A stretch of DNA of 18,962 nt from Candidatus Bathyarchaeota archaeon (GTDB taxonomy: Archaea > Thermoproteota > Bathyarchaeia > Bathyarchaeales > Bathyarchaeaceae): assembly GCA_026014605.1 (NCBI GenBank), contig JAOZIC010000208.1, forward strand, positions 3,896 to 22,857, written 5' to 3'. This document shows positions 7,000 to 14,950 of this stretch, piece after piece. The notes beneath the pieces are model-generated. The model saw only the letters and a program-made list of their open reading frames with translations, was not told the origin of the DNA and made no database searches. Every line of letters starts with the position of its first letter. Positions within the stretch are counted from its first letter, which is position 1. The translations under genes were made by a program, and so were the position numbers.

Positions 7000-9465
7000 A
7001 TGGCACAAAAAAAGACAAAACGAATAGTTCTTGACATCGGTGGAATGCACTGTGCCACCTGTGCCCAAACAATAGAAAAACGGTTACCAAAAATAAACGG
7101 CGTAATCTACGCAACAGTCAACCTCGCAGCAGAAAAAGCAATAATCGACTACGACCCAACCCAAGTCGACCAACAGGCAATCGAAGACACAATCAACGAC
7201 GTTGGCTACAAGGTAATTCACCAAAGTGTTTCACTGAAAATAGGTGGAATGCACTGCGCAGTTTGTGCACAAACAATCGAAAAAGCCCTAAACAAAAAAG
7301 AAGGCATCTACAAGGCATCCGTCAACCTTGCCCTAGAAACTGCAACCGTGGAATACAACCCCGCCCAGATTAGCCTTGCAGGAATCCAAAAAGTCATACG
7401 CGACGTCGGATACGAAGTAATCGAACCAGAAAAAGGCGCTGGTGACGCAGAACAAAAAGAGCGCGACCGTGAAATTCGTTCGCTAAAAATTATGTTGGCT
7501 TTTTCGGCAATAGTAACTGTACCCATAATCCTTTACAGCAACGCACGTTTTCTGCCATTCACGCTACCGACCTTGCCCATAGACAACTTCACTCCATTAC
7601 TATTGTTCGTTTTAGCTACTCCTGTTCACTTCATAGTTGGTCACAGGTTTTTTGTTGGTGCCTACAAAGCCCTGAAAAACAAAAACCCGAACATGGACGT
7701 TTTGGTTACTATCGGAACGTCTGCAGCATATTTTTACAGCGTTTACGTCACGTTTACCGGAAACGGAAAACTGTATTACACCACCGCCGTTTCACTCATG
7801 GTTTTTCTAATCCTTGGAAAACTGTTAGAAGCAATCGCCAAAGGCAGAACCTCTGCAGCTATACGAAAACTGATGGGGCTGCAAGCAAAAACCGCACGGG
7901 TTATCCGAAATGGCGAAGAAACAGAAATCCCAGTAGAAGATGTCCAAGTCGGAGACATCGTGCTAGTTAAGCCCGGAGAAAAAATTCCAGTTGACGGCAC
8001 CGTAACCGATGGGTATTCTGCTGTGGACGAAAAAGTGATAACCGGCGAGAGTATCCCCGTCGAAAAGAACGTCGGCGACCAAGTTGTCGGAGCAACAATA
8101 AACAAAACAGGTATGCTAAAATTTGAAGCAACAAAAGTCGGAGCCGACACCGTTCTGGCTCAAATCATAAAAATGGTCGAAAACGCATTAGGCTCAAAAG
8201 CACCAATACAAAGGCTGGTCGATGTTGTAAGCAGCTACTTTGTGCCTGCAGTGTTGCTTATCGCGGCATCCACGTTTCTGGTTTGGTATCTGACTGGGTC
8301 TACCTTTACAGACGCTCTCACTGTTCTGATTGCAGTTTTGATAATTGCATGCCCATGCGCTATGGGATTAGCAACACCCACCGCCATTATGGTTGGTGTA
8401 GGAAAAGGTGCAGAAAACGGGATTCTAATCAAAAGCGGAGAAGCCCTAGAAACTGCTCATAAACTTCAGGCAGTAGTTTTTGACAAAACCGGAACCCTAA
8501 CAAAAGGAGAACCCGAAGTCACCGACATACTAACTGCCGATTATATTGTTGACAACTCTGAACAGAAATCGGTCAAAAAAATGGGCGAGGACGAATTGCT
8601 AAAACTTGCCGCGGTTGCTGAAAAGAACTCTGAGCACCCTCTTGGCGAAGCTATCGTCAAAAAAGCAAGAGAGAAACATCTTGAAGTTGTTGACCCAGAA
8701 ACGTTTGATGCTATTCCTGGGCAAGGCGTGGAAGTAACTACTGGTGGTTTGAAGCTTTTGTTGGGTAACCGCAAATTGATGCAAACAAACAAAGTAAACA
8801 TCCAGCCGCTCGAAAAAACAATGGAAAAACTGGAAGAAGACGGAAAAACCGCGATGCTTGTGGCTGTTGATGGGAAGGCGGCTGGTTTGATTGCTGTTGC
8901 GGACACGTTGATGGAGTATTCTGTGGATGCGGTTAAGGCTCTTCAGGGTATGGGGCTTGAGGTAATCATGTTAACTGGTGACAACCAAAGAACCGCAAAA
9001 GCCATAGCCCAACAAGTTGGTGTTGACCGTGTTTTGGCTGAGGTTCTTCCAAGCGATAAAGCAAACGAAATCAAAAGATTGCAGCAGGACGAAAAAGTAG
9101 TTGCAATGGTTGGTGACGGAATAAACGATGCTCCCGCTTTGGCACAAGCTGACATTGGTATAGCTGTTGGTAGCGGAACTGATGTTGCGATGGAAACAGG
9201 GGATATTGTTCTGGTAAAAGATGACCTGCGAGATGTAGTAATCAGTATACAACTCAGCAGAGCAACAATGAACAAAATCAAGCAAGGACTATTTTGGGCA
9301 TTTGCATACAACGCGGCACTTATTCCTGTTGCTGCAGGAGTATTGTATCCGTTCTTTGGCATTTTGTTGGAACCCACTTTTGCCGCGGCGGCGATGGCAT
9401 TTAGTTCTGTGTCTGTGGTTACTAATGCTTCGCTTCTTAGGCGGTTTAAACCAAAACTGAAATGA
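7000..9465 (+). CDS. copA: Copper(I)-exporting P1B-type ATPase with two metal-binding domains
   Basis: This inner-membrane pump moves Cu(I) out of the cytoplasm at the cost of ATP. The 821-residue protein begins with two heavy-metal-associated domains, GGMHCATC (C18, C21) and GGMHCAVC (C86, C89). A membrane domain follows from about residue 165. The transport site is CPC (C451-P452-C453) in IIACPCAMGLATP. Phosphorylation is at D495 in DKTGTLTKGEP, the nucleotide domain has SEHPLGEA, and the hinge is MVGDGINDAPAL (D706). The last helices carry YNAA and MAFSSVSVVTNAS, the Y-N and M-x-x-S-S signatures of the Cu(I) subgroup (P1B-1). AGAGGA lies before the ATG. The YHS protein follows after 24 bases. 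Oddity: synonymous codon style changes from A/C-ending to G/T-ending codons around position 8690. Confidence 0.97.
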   Translation: MAQKKTKRIVLDIGGMHCATCAQTIEKRLPKINGVIYATVNLAAEKAIIDYDPTQVDQQAIEDTINDVGYKVIHQSVSLKIGGMHCAVCAQTIEKALNKKEGIYKASVNLALETATVEYNPAQISLAGIQKVIRDVGYEVIEPEKGAGDAEQKERDREIRSLKIMLAFSAIVTVPIILYSNARFLPFTLPTLPIDNFTPLLLFVLATPVHFIVGHRFFVGAYKALKNKNPNMDVLVTIGTSAAYFYSVYVTFTGNGKLYYTTAVSLMVFLILGKLLEAIAKGRTSAAIRKLMGLQAKTARVIRNGEETEIPVEDVQVGDIVLVKPGEKIPVDGTVTDGYSAVDEKVITGESIPVEKNVGDQVVGATINKTGMLKFEATKVGADTVLAQIIKMVENALGSKAPIQRLVDVVSSYFVPAVLLIAASTFLVWYLTGSTFTDALTVLIAVLIIACPCAMGLATPTAIMVGVGKGAENGILIKSGEALETAHKLQAVVFDKTGTLTKGEPEVTDILTADYIVDNSEQKSVKKMGEDELLKLAAVAEKNSEHPLGEAIVKKAREKHLEVVDPETFDAIPGQGVEVTTGGLKLLLGNRKLMQTNKVNIQPLEKTMEKLEEDGKTAMLVAVDGKAAGLIAVADTLMEYSVDAVKALQGMGLEVIMLTGDNQRTAKAIAQQVGVDRVLAEVLPSDKANEIKRLQQDEKVVAMVGDGINDAPALAQADIGIAVGSGTDVAMETGDIVLVKDDLRDVVISIQLSRATMNKIKQGLFWAFAYNAALIPVAAGVLYPFFGILLEPTFAAAAMAFSSVSVVTNASLLRRFKPKLK

Positions 9466-9489
9466 AATTACTTGGAGGTGAAAGACTAT

Positions 9490-9636
9490 ATGGCAATTGA
9501 CCCCGTTTGTAAAATGACTGTGGACGAAAAAACAGCCAAATTCAAGACAACCTACAAAGGAAAAACTTACTATTTCTGTGCTCCCGGATGCAAAATAAGC
9601 TTCGAAGAAGACCCCGAAAAATATCTCAAAAGTTAA
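9490..9636 (+). CDS. YHS-domain protein, 48 residues, likely copper-handling partner of CopA
   Basis: The whole protein is one YHS domain (the small metal-binding fold near TRASH). It begins AIDPVCKMTVDE, continues through YKGKTYYFCAPGCKISFEEDP and ends at KYLKS. Cysteines C7, C30 and C34 are the expected metal ligands. GGAGGTGA lies exactly 8 bases before the ATG, one of the strongest ribosome sites in the window. The gene starts 24 bases after copA stops and is surely in the same transcript. YHS or TRASH proteins next to copper ATPases are known in archaea (for example CopM in Sulfolobus, which has a TRASH domain), so a chaperone passing Cu(I) to CopA is the likely job. That role is inferred from context and family. 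Confidence 0.9.
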   Translation: MAIDPVCKMTVDEKTAKFKTTYKGKTYYFCAPGCKISFEEDPEKYLKS

Positions 9637-9691
9637 AGATGTGAATTCACTGCGGCTACTGTTTAGTTTACTTATTTCTGTACAGATACAG

Positions 9692-9699
9692 TTATAGCT
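9692..9699 (+). promoter_or_regulatory. Possible TATA box for tRNA-Cys
   Basis: TTATAGCT is centred about 26 bases before the first base of the tRNA, the usual archaeal spacing. The sequence match is modest. Confidence 0.35.
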
Positions 9700-9721
9700 A
9701 TGTTTGATAAAAATCTACGAT

Positions 9722-9797
9722 GCCAGGGTGGCTGAGTGGCTCAGGCGGTGGGCTGCAGACTCACTACACATGGGTTCAATTCCCATCCCTGGCTCCA
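9722..9797 (+). tRNA. tRNA-Cys (anticodon GCA), CCA encoded
   Basis: The acceptor arms GCCAGGG (9722-9728) and CCCTGGC (9787-9793) pair perfectly. The anticodon stem GTGGG/CTCAC has one G-T pair and encloses the loop CTGCAGA, with anticodon GCA at 9755-9757 (position 34 by standard numbering). The T arm is ATGGG-TTCAATT-CCCAT. The discriminator base is T (U73), an identity element of tRNA-Cys. CCA follows at 9795-9797, giving 76 bases. No intron. Confidence 0.95.
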
Positions 9798-9832
9798 CTA
9801 TAGTTTAGTGTCTTTTGAACGAAAACTATAGT
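9797..9832. repeat. 10-base inverted repeat at the 3' end of tRNA-Cys
   Basis: ACTATAGTTT (9797-9806) and AAACTATAGT (9823-9832) are perfect inverted copies around a 16-base spacer containing TCTTTTG. The left arm starts with the final A of the encoded CCA. It may fold as a trailer hairpin that ends or trims the tRNA transcript, or mark an operator for the HEAT-repeat gene starting 28 bases later. Confidence 0.5.
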
Positions 9833-9860
9833 AACTATGCAATAAAGCAGGGGAACAAAA

Positions 9861-10517
9861 ATGAGTAAAGCAAACGATTTTTCGCAGTTAACTCAAGCCC
9901 TTTTAGATAAAATGCTCACCAAAGAAGAACTCCTAAAAAAGGTTCAGCAAGACTTTAGTTTAATTGATTTCCTTGTTCAGGGTGTTGGTCACTCAAAAGC
10001 CGCAGTTAGATACGGTTGCTCTAATGTTTTGCTTGCGTTAGGTGAACAAAACCCAGAAAAACTGTATCCTCACTTTGATTTTTTTGTTAACCTATTGGAC
10101 AACAAACACCGAATCCTCACATGGAACGCCCTAGCAATAATCGCAAATTTAACCCGTGTTGATGTTGACAAAAAGTTTGACGCAGTTTTCGACACATACT
10201 ACGGCTATCTGGGAAACGAATACATGGTTACAGTAGCAAACGTTGTTGGCAACTCAGCTACAATCGCGCTCGCAAAACCTTACCTCACAACTAGAATCGT
10301 TGACGAACTGCTTAAAATTGACAACCTTTCAGTTACACCACATTTAACCGAAGAATGCAAACGAGTAATCGCACAAGCTGCCATCAAATCTTTTGACCAG
10401 TTTTTTGATCAAGTAGAACAAAAGGAAAAAGTGCTTTCGTTTGTCAAACGTCATGAAAACAGTTCACGCAAAAAGCTGAAAACCGCCGCTGAAAAGTTTC
10501 TTAAAAAATGGAACTAA
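9861..10517 (+). CDS. HEAT-repeat-like helical protein, 218 residues
   Basis: The protein appears all-helical with repeated helix pairs typical of HEAT/armadillo scaffolds. Examples are DFLVQGVGHSKAAVRYGCSNVLLALGEQNP (about residues 36-65), LLDNKHRILTWNALAIIANLTRVD (78-101) and a less regular pair at about 105-150. The end is basic and lysine-rich (SRKKLKTAAEKFLKKWN), which could contact nucleic acid or acidic partners. There is no signal peptide, membrane segment or catalytic motif, so it is probably a cytosolic binding protein. GGGGA lies 7 bases before the ATG. It is downstream of tRNA-Cys in the same direction and ends before a strong terminator-like hairpin. The partner is unknown. Confidence 0.83.
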   Translation: MSKANDFSQLTQALLDKMLTKEELLKKVQQDFSLIDFLVQGVGHSKAAVRYGCSNVLLALGEQNPEKLYPHFDFFVNLLDNKHRILTWNALAIIANLTRVDVDKKFDAVFDTYYGYLGNEYMVTVANVVGNSATIALAKPYLTTRIVDELLKIDNLSVTPHLTEECKRVIAQAAIKSFDQFFDQVEQKEKVLSFVKRHENSSRKKLKTAAEKFLKKWN

Positions 10518-10542
10518 CTTTGTTTTAGTTTTTACGAAAACG

Positions 10543-10575
10543 GTTACCTGAAACCTAGAGGTAACTCTGTTTTTT
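10543..10575 (+). terminator. Hairpin plus T-run after the HEAT-repeat gene
   Basis: GTTACCT (10543-10549) pairs perfectly with AGGTAAC (10559-10565) over a 9-base loop, followed by TCTG and six T at 10570-10575. It lies 25 bases past the stop, between two convergent genes. It may also serve the minus-strand propeller gene. Confidence 0.6.
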
Positions 10576-10605
10576 ATGAAAAAAAGAAGAGGGATGTTTG
10601 GTTTT

Positions 10606-13011
10606 TTATTTTCTTTTTCTTAGTGCCAAGAAGTTTAGTATGCCGATAACGATTGCTACGACAACAGCTGCTATCAGTATCAAGTCCACGGTGGTGTATG
10701 AAATGGTTTCTGGGTATGCTGGCCATTCGTCTGAACCGTATTGTGGTCCTTCTGGGTATTCGACTGCTTTTTCAACTCCGATGTGAACTGTCGCAAATGA
10801 GCTACCATATGCGTCTGTACCTTTGAACATCGCTCTAACTTTGTATACTCCTTCAGTTGGTGGCGTCCACATCATCGAGAATGTTCCACCCATATCTGCG
10901 ATTGTTGTGCCAATCATTTCTTCGGTGCCTTCTGGGTCTATTATGTAGATATCCACTGGAACACCCACTGCATCCATAGGCATTGGTTGTTGCATGACCA
11001 TATACTCCATCCATGAAGCCAAATCAACGTCGGAAATTGCTGGAGTATCCTTAAGACTCATTGTTTGGTCTGTTATCTTTCCTTGGATTAGTGTGCTGTC
11101 TCCTGCTTTGATTGGGTTGGATGAAACAGTAACTTCTGTGGCGCTTGGACCTTTGCCGATACAGTACATTCGGTTGTCGTATGCGTTATAGCAAATCAGG
11201 TAACCATCTGCAATCGCTGTTACTACCATGAAACCCTCCAGTTCCCATAGGCGGTCGCCATTGTATGCATCAAATGCGTAGAGTTTTTCTCCTCTAATCA
11301 ACGGCTGTGTTGGTGAGTGCTCACCAGTTCCAGCAAACACTACGCCTCCTCCAATCAGTGGACCATAGAAGAATGGGTATTTGCCATATGGGGTTTCTGC
11401 GCCGCTGTTGTTGCTGTATGATTTCCAGTCAATGGTTCCGTCTTCAAGGTTGTATGCCGTTACTGAACCGTCATAGTTACATGTGTACAAGTTGCCGTAT
11501 GCCATACATGGAAGATGGTTGTTGTACGTTCCCCACGGGTAGTCTTGTGGTTCACTTTCCCACATGAAATCTCCTGTTGTAGCATTGAAACCTAACCATG
11601 TCATTGGTTGAATGTCATTAAATGCAAAAACGCCTTCGCCTAATGCATAGTTGTACGATAGGGCAGATAACACAATATCTGTTGAATATTTGACAACTCG
11701 GTTTTTGATATCAATTCCATGAATTGTTCTTGCGCCACTTGCAGTATCCATCAGGTTCTCAATCATTACCATTATGTCTCCGTCAATTCCCACAACGGTT
11801 GGGAAACCGCCGCCAATTCCATCCATTGTCCATTCTATTCCCGCTGACCAGTCGTAGACTCCGGGTGTTTGCCTAAATGTTCCTTCACCGCCTTGCATGG
11901 AGCTTATCCAGCCTGCGCCTTCAAATGCTTTGGTTGAGTTCCACATCGAAATTTGTCCTGTCCAGAAGCTAACTGAGTATGCGTGAATTTCTCCGTTGTC
12001 GGCGTAGTTAATGACGCTTGCATATGATGCGTTTTCAAAAGTGGCTAGTAAAGTGCCGTCAAATGCATCAAACATCTTCCACTCGCTAAAACCAGTGTTC
12101 CACAGGTAAGGTCCGACGACTCCCATTTGGTTTCCGCTTGCGTAATACCATGTTTGGCCCATTGTAATTGTTTCATCTGCTATGTGGAAAATTTCTTCAC
12201 CTGTGCGCAAGTCAAGGCACGTGTAGCCTGGGTATGTTGCGCCGAAGAATCCGCCTCCTGCCTTGTCGTTGTAGTATAGTCTTCCGTTAATTATCAGTGG
12301 GGGTGATAGTTTTGGTTCGTATGATAGCCCTGGGTAGTATCCTAGTGGTCCGAATTTTCCACCTACTAGTCCGCCTGTTGTAAGTTCTTTTGTCCACATG
12401 ATGTGGGGGGACCTTGGTGCGCTTGTGTATGGGTTGAATGCGCCTACCGCGTCAAAGCCGTTGTTTGTTGCTTTGTATCCTTCAATTAGCCAGTTGCCTG
12501 ACATTTGCCACCATTCCCTGTTTTTGGAGTTTATTGGTCGTTCCCAGTAATCTCCTGTGAATGGGGTGTCTTGGTATGATTCTACCCAATCTTGCTGAAC
12601 AACAAGGATTGTGTCTTCTGGGACTTGGCTGGGTTGGTAGTCGTTACCGCTTAGGGTGTCGCCTTCGAATTCAAAGTGGAACGTGTATTCGCCTAGTTGG
12701 TCGGGTGTGAATGCGAAGTATGTTCCTCCGAGGGTGTCGCTTTTGGCTGCGTCTCTGACAGTTGTTTGACCCTCTGGGTCGGTGTATGAGATTACTAATC
12801 CGTCAAAACCTTCTGAGCCTGGTGGGATTGGTTGAATCCACGCTGAAACTAATACTTCTTGGTTTAGACCTGTTGGGTTTGGGTTAACGGCAAGGTATGC
12901 TCTGGTTGTAAGGGTTTCGGCATGTACGAATGGTGTGGTTGTTAGGATTGTTGCTGTTGCTAGTATGAAAGCCAGTATTGTTACACTGAAAATTTTATTT
13001 TTAATTGACAT
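10606..13011 (-). CDS. Secreted, membrane-anchored PQQ-like beta-propeller protein
   Basis: The 801-residue protein has a signal peptide (MSIKNKIFS, hydrophobic to about residue 27, likely cut after FVHA). An Ig-like region follows (about 36-140, AYLAVNPNP...). The long propeller region (about 150-630) has repeats of the PQQ/quinoprotein-like type, such as LYYNDK...YTCLDLRTGEEIF, GNLYTCNYDGSVTAYNLEDGTIDW and EKLYAFDAYNGDRLWELEGF. A second Ig-like segment (about 633-745, VDIYIIDPEGTEE...) precedes one C-terminal helix (about 774-795) and a RKRK tail. It faces outside the cell. The blades look structural, and I see no complete quinoprotein dehydrogenase active site, so adhesion or ligand binding is as likely as catalysis. 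AGGGA lies 7 bases before the ATG. A 16-base palindrome at 13077-13092 lies upstream. Confidence 0.92.
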   Translation of the reverse strand: MSIKNKIFSVTILAFILATATILTTTPFVHAETLTTRAYLAVNPNPTGLNQEVLVSAWIQPIPPGSEGFDGLVISYTDPEGQTTVRDAAKSDTLGGTYFAFTPDQLGEYTFHFEFEGDTLSGNDYQPSQVPEDTILVVQQDWVESYQDTPFTGDYWERPINSKNREWWQMSGNWLIEGYKATNNGFDAVGAFNPYTSAPRSPHIMWTKELTTGGLVGGKFGPLGYYPGLSYEPKLSPPLIINGRLYYNDKAGGGFFGATYPGYTCLDLRTGEEIFHIADETITMGQTWYYASGNQMGVVGPYLWNTGFSEWKMFDAFDGTLLATFENASYASVINYADNGEIHAYSVSFWTGQISMWNSTKAFEGAGWISSMQGGEGTFRQTPGVYDWSAGIEWTMDGIGGGFPTVVGIDGDIMVMIENLMDTASGARTIHGIDIKNRVVKYSTDIVLSALSYNYALGEGVFAFNDIQPMTWLGFNATTGDFMWESEPQDYPWGTYNNHLPCMAYGNLYTCNYDGSVTAYNLEDGTIDWKSYSNNSGAETPYGKYPFFYGPLIGGGVVFAGTGEHSPTQPLIRGEKLYAFDAYNGDRLWELEGFMVVTAIADGYLICYNAYDNRMYCIGKGPSATEVTVSSNPIKAGDSTLIQGKITDQTMSLKDTPAISDVDLASWMEYMVMQQPMPMDAVGVPVDIYIIDPEGTEEMIGTTIADMGGTFSMMWTPPTEGVYKVRAMFKGTDAYGSSFATVHIGVEKAVEYPEGPQYGSDEWPAYPETISYTTVDLILIAAVVVAIVIGILNFLALRKRK

Positions 13012-13076
13012 TTTTAATATCCCTAATCATTCAACTTTCGTTTTGAATTTAAGTTTTTTCTTGTTCCAAATTTTCT

Positions 13077-13092
13077 ACATTGATATCAATGT
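13077..13092. promoter_or_regulatory. 16-base perfect palindrome upstream of the propeller gene
   Basis: ACATTGAT-ATCAATGT is fully self-complementary. It lies 66 bases upstream of the minus-strand propeller start, in AT-rich sequence shared with the plus-strand 39-residue ORF. A dimeric regulator site is possible. AT-rich DNA produces short palindromes by chance, but 16 bases is long. Confidence 0.4.
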
Positions 13093-13242
13093 TGTTTATG
13101 ATTGATTGTTGAATTCGTTAATGCTTGTTAAATGCATTGAATTGTAGCTTAAAAATACAGATATCCCATTTGATTTGAAAGAACGGAACTGTATATGGGT
13201 TGTACACATCTACAAAAACTGAATTACTGCTTCGCAACTCTT

Positions 13243-13250
13243 TTTTATAT
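13243..13250 (+). promoter_or_regulatory. Candidate TATA box for the 39-residue ORF
   Basis: TTTTATAT lies about 40 bases before the ATG at 13286. Transcription would start near 13273, with the GAGG ribosome site just inside the message. Confidence 0.45.
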
Positions 13251-13285
13251 TCGGATATTTAGTTTATTTAGTTCGAGGCCTTTGA

Positions 13286-13405
13286 ATGAAATCGAAAAAA
13301 ACTTTCGACATTTTAATGAAACAAAGAGGCTATTCTTCAAAGGCTATTGACAAATTATGGAAATGGTACGACTATTCTGAACGAAAAGGCGTCGCAAGCT
13401 TCTGA
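13286..13405 (+). CDS. Small basic protein, 39 residues, unknown function
   Basis: The ORF reads MKSKKTFDILMKQRGYSSKA and continues through IDKLWKWYDYSERKGVASF to a TGA. It is basic, with two tryptophans and two tyrosines clustered in LWKWYDY, and looks like two short helices joined at GYS. Signals support translation: a TATA box at 13243-13250, GAGG 7 bases before the ATG, and a position in the space between two larger genes with no overlap. I cannot name a family. It could be a small DNA- or ribosome-binding protein or a partner of the winged-helix protein downstream. A chance ORF of this length is possible. Confidence 0.55.
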   Translation: MKSKKTFDILMKQRGYSSKAIDKLWKWYDYSERKGVASF

Positions 13406-13450
13406 TTTGACCTTTTTGTTGTATGATGCTGTCTTTTTTGTAGGCAATCG

Positions 13451-13457
13451 ATAAAAG
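13451..13457 (+). promoter_or_regulatory. Candidate TATA box for the threonine synthase-like gene
   Basis: ATAAAAG lies 43-49 bases before the ATG, so transcription would start near 13480. The ribosome site GGGAG (13484-13488) is 11 bases before the start codon. ACGGGA occurs twice between 13483 and 13499. Confidence 0.35.
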
Positions 13458-13499
13458 TTTGAAAGCCTTCTTTTCATATCGACGGGAGTTCAACGGGAT

Positions 13500-14900
13500 A
13501 TGACTGTTTTACAGTGCAGCCAGTGTTCTTCGAGTTATTCGTCATTTCCGCCAAAATTCAAATGTGAAAAGTGTGGTGGAATTCTTGAATACGTTTACGA
13601 TTTTAATCAACAAAAAACTGCTGAACTCTCGGAGTCTTTTACGTTTTGGAAATTCAAACAATATTTACCCCCAGTAAAAACGGTTGTTTCACTTGGTGAA
13701 GGCGGTACACCCCTGCATCGGGCTACGCGGCTTGCCAAAGAAGTTGGTTTAAAGAACTTGTTTTTGAAGGATGAGACCCGAAACCCAACGAACTCGTTCA
13801 GGGACCGTTGTGCGGCTTTGATGGTTTCGAATGCTTTGGATTTGGGGCACGATTCTGTGGTCTGTTCATCTAACGGCAATATGGGGGCGTCTTTGGCTGC
13901 GTACTGTGCAAAATCGGGTTTGGCTTGCAATATTGTTGTTCCGAAGATGGTTGACTTGGGTAAACTGGCGCAGATGATGATATATGATGCAGTTATTGAA
14001 GAATTTGGGGAAACTGTTGACGACTCTAACATACGAGCACAGTCTATAGCCGCGGAAACAGGTTGGTACCAAGCTACTGCAGAGTTTAATCCTCTGACCG
14101 TGGAGGCAGAAAAAACCATCAGTTTTGAGATTGCGGAACAACTGGGTGTTCCAGACTGGGTGGTGGTTTCCATGGGAAGCGGAGGAACCATTTACGCTCT
14201 TTGGAAAGGCTTCAAGGAACTCTATGAACGTCAAAAAATCGACCACCTTCCACGGATGGTTGGAGTTCAGGCTTCTGGGTGTGCGCCTATTGTTCAAGCA
14301 TTTGTTGACGAATCTGTTATTGGTGAAGATGTGGAGTCGTACACTAATGCTTCTGGACTTTTTGTGCGCAATCCTGTGAACGGGAAAAATGCTGTTGATG
14401 CAATACGAAGTTCGGGCGGTGCTGCTGTTACTGTTGACGATTCTGAAATTTTTTACGCTGAACAACAGATTGCACGTCTTGAAGGCATTTTTGCAGAGCC
14501 ATCCAGTTCTGCTACAACTGCGGTGTTAACTGATTTGGTAAACCAGAATGTGGTTGATTGTGGCGATACTGTTGTTTGTTTGATTACTGGGAGCGGTTTG
14601 AAGGCTACTGATGTGCTTCAGGCTTTGGCGAAGAAACGCAAAACGGCTGGTGTTGGTTTGGATTTGAGCACAAAAGAGAAAATTCTCAGACTTCTCAGCC
14701 ATGAAGATACGTACGGTTATGGTTTGTGGAAAAAGATTGGGAAAACAATGACCCGTGCGGCTATTTATCAACATCTAAACGATCTTTCTCGGCGTGGTGT
14801 AGTTACTTCATACAGTAAATCTGGCAGAAAATATTTCACGATCACCGAACGGGGACGCCGAGCACTAAAAGCGTTGGACGATCTAAAAACGTTGCTTTAG
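13500..14900 (+). CDS. thrC: Threonine synthase-like protein lacking the PLP lysine, fused to a PadR-like winged helix
   Basis: The 466-residue protein has three parts. First, a zinc ribbon with CSQC (C6, C9) and CEKC (C22, C25). Second, a fold-type II PLP domain (about 60-380) with LGEGGTPL, FLKDETRNPTNSFRDR, SSNGNMGASLAAYCA, VVVSMGSGGTIYALWKGF (GSGG 226-229), FAEPSSSATTA and LITGSGLKATD. Third, a C-terminal winged helix (385-466) with YGYGLWKKIG, RAAIYQHLNDLSRRGVV and GRKYFTITERGRRAL, typical of PadR-like DNA-binding domains. Threonine synthase converts O-phosphohomoserine to threonine through a Schiff base with the lysine of SFKDR. Here that residue is arginine, R101 (codon AGG at 13800-13802), so normal catalysis is doubtful. 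It may be a regulator that senses PLP or an amino acid derivative, or a divergent enzyme. The neighbours give no operon. Confidence 0.92.
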   Translation: MTVLQCSQCSSSYSSFPPKFKCEKCGGILEYVYDFNQQKTAELSESFTFWKFKQYLPPVKTVVSLGEGGTPLHRATRLAKEVGLKNLFLKDETRNPTNSFRDRCAALMVSNALDLGHDSVVCSSNGNMGASLAAYCAKSGLACNIVVPKMVDLGKLAQMMIYDAVIEEFGETVDDSNIRAQSIAAETGWYQATAEFNPLTVEAEKTISFEIAEQLGVPDWVVVSMGSGGTIYALWKGFKELYERQKIDHLPRMVGVQASGCAPIVQAFVDESVIGEDVESYTNASGLFVRNPVNGKNAVDAIRSSGGAAVTVDDSEIFYAEQQIARLEGIFAEPSSSATTAVLTDLVNQNVVDCGDTVVCLITGSGLKATDVLQALAKKRKTAGVGLDLSTKEKILRLLSHEDTYGYGLWKKIGKTMTRAAIYQHLNDLSRRGVVTSYSKSGRKYFTITERGRRALKALDDLKTLL

Positions 14901-14950
14901 CTGTCTTTGCTGTTGCTCGTTTAGGGCTTGTTTTTGTGTGTTCCTTTTTG

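Noticed and set aside
7776..9377. Several minus-strand frames of 100 to 140 residues inside copA
   Set aside because: Antisense shadows of a complete, motif-rich P-type ATPase.
13607..14465. Long minus-strand frames under the threonine synthase-like gene
   Set aside because: They mirror the codon bias of the plus-strand gene and contain no recognisable motif.
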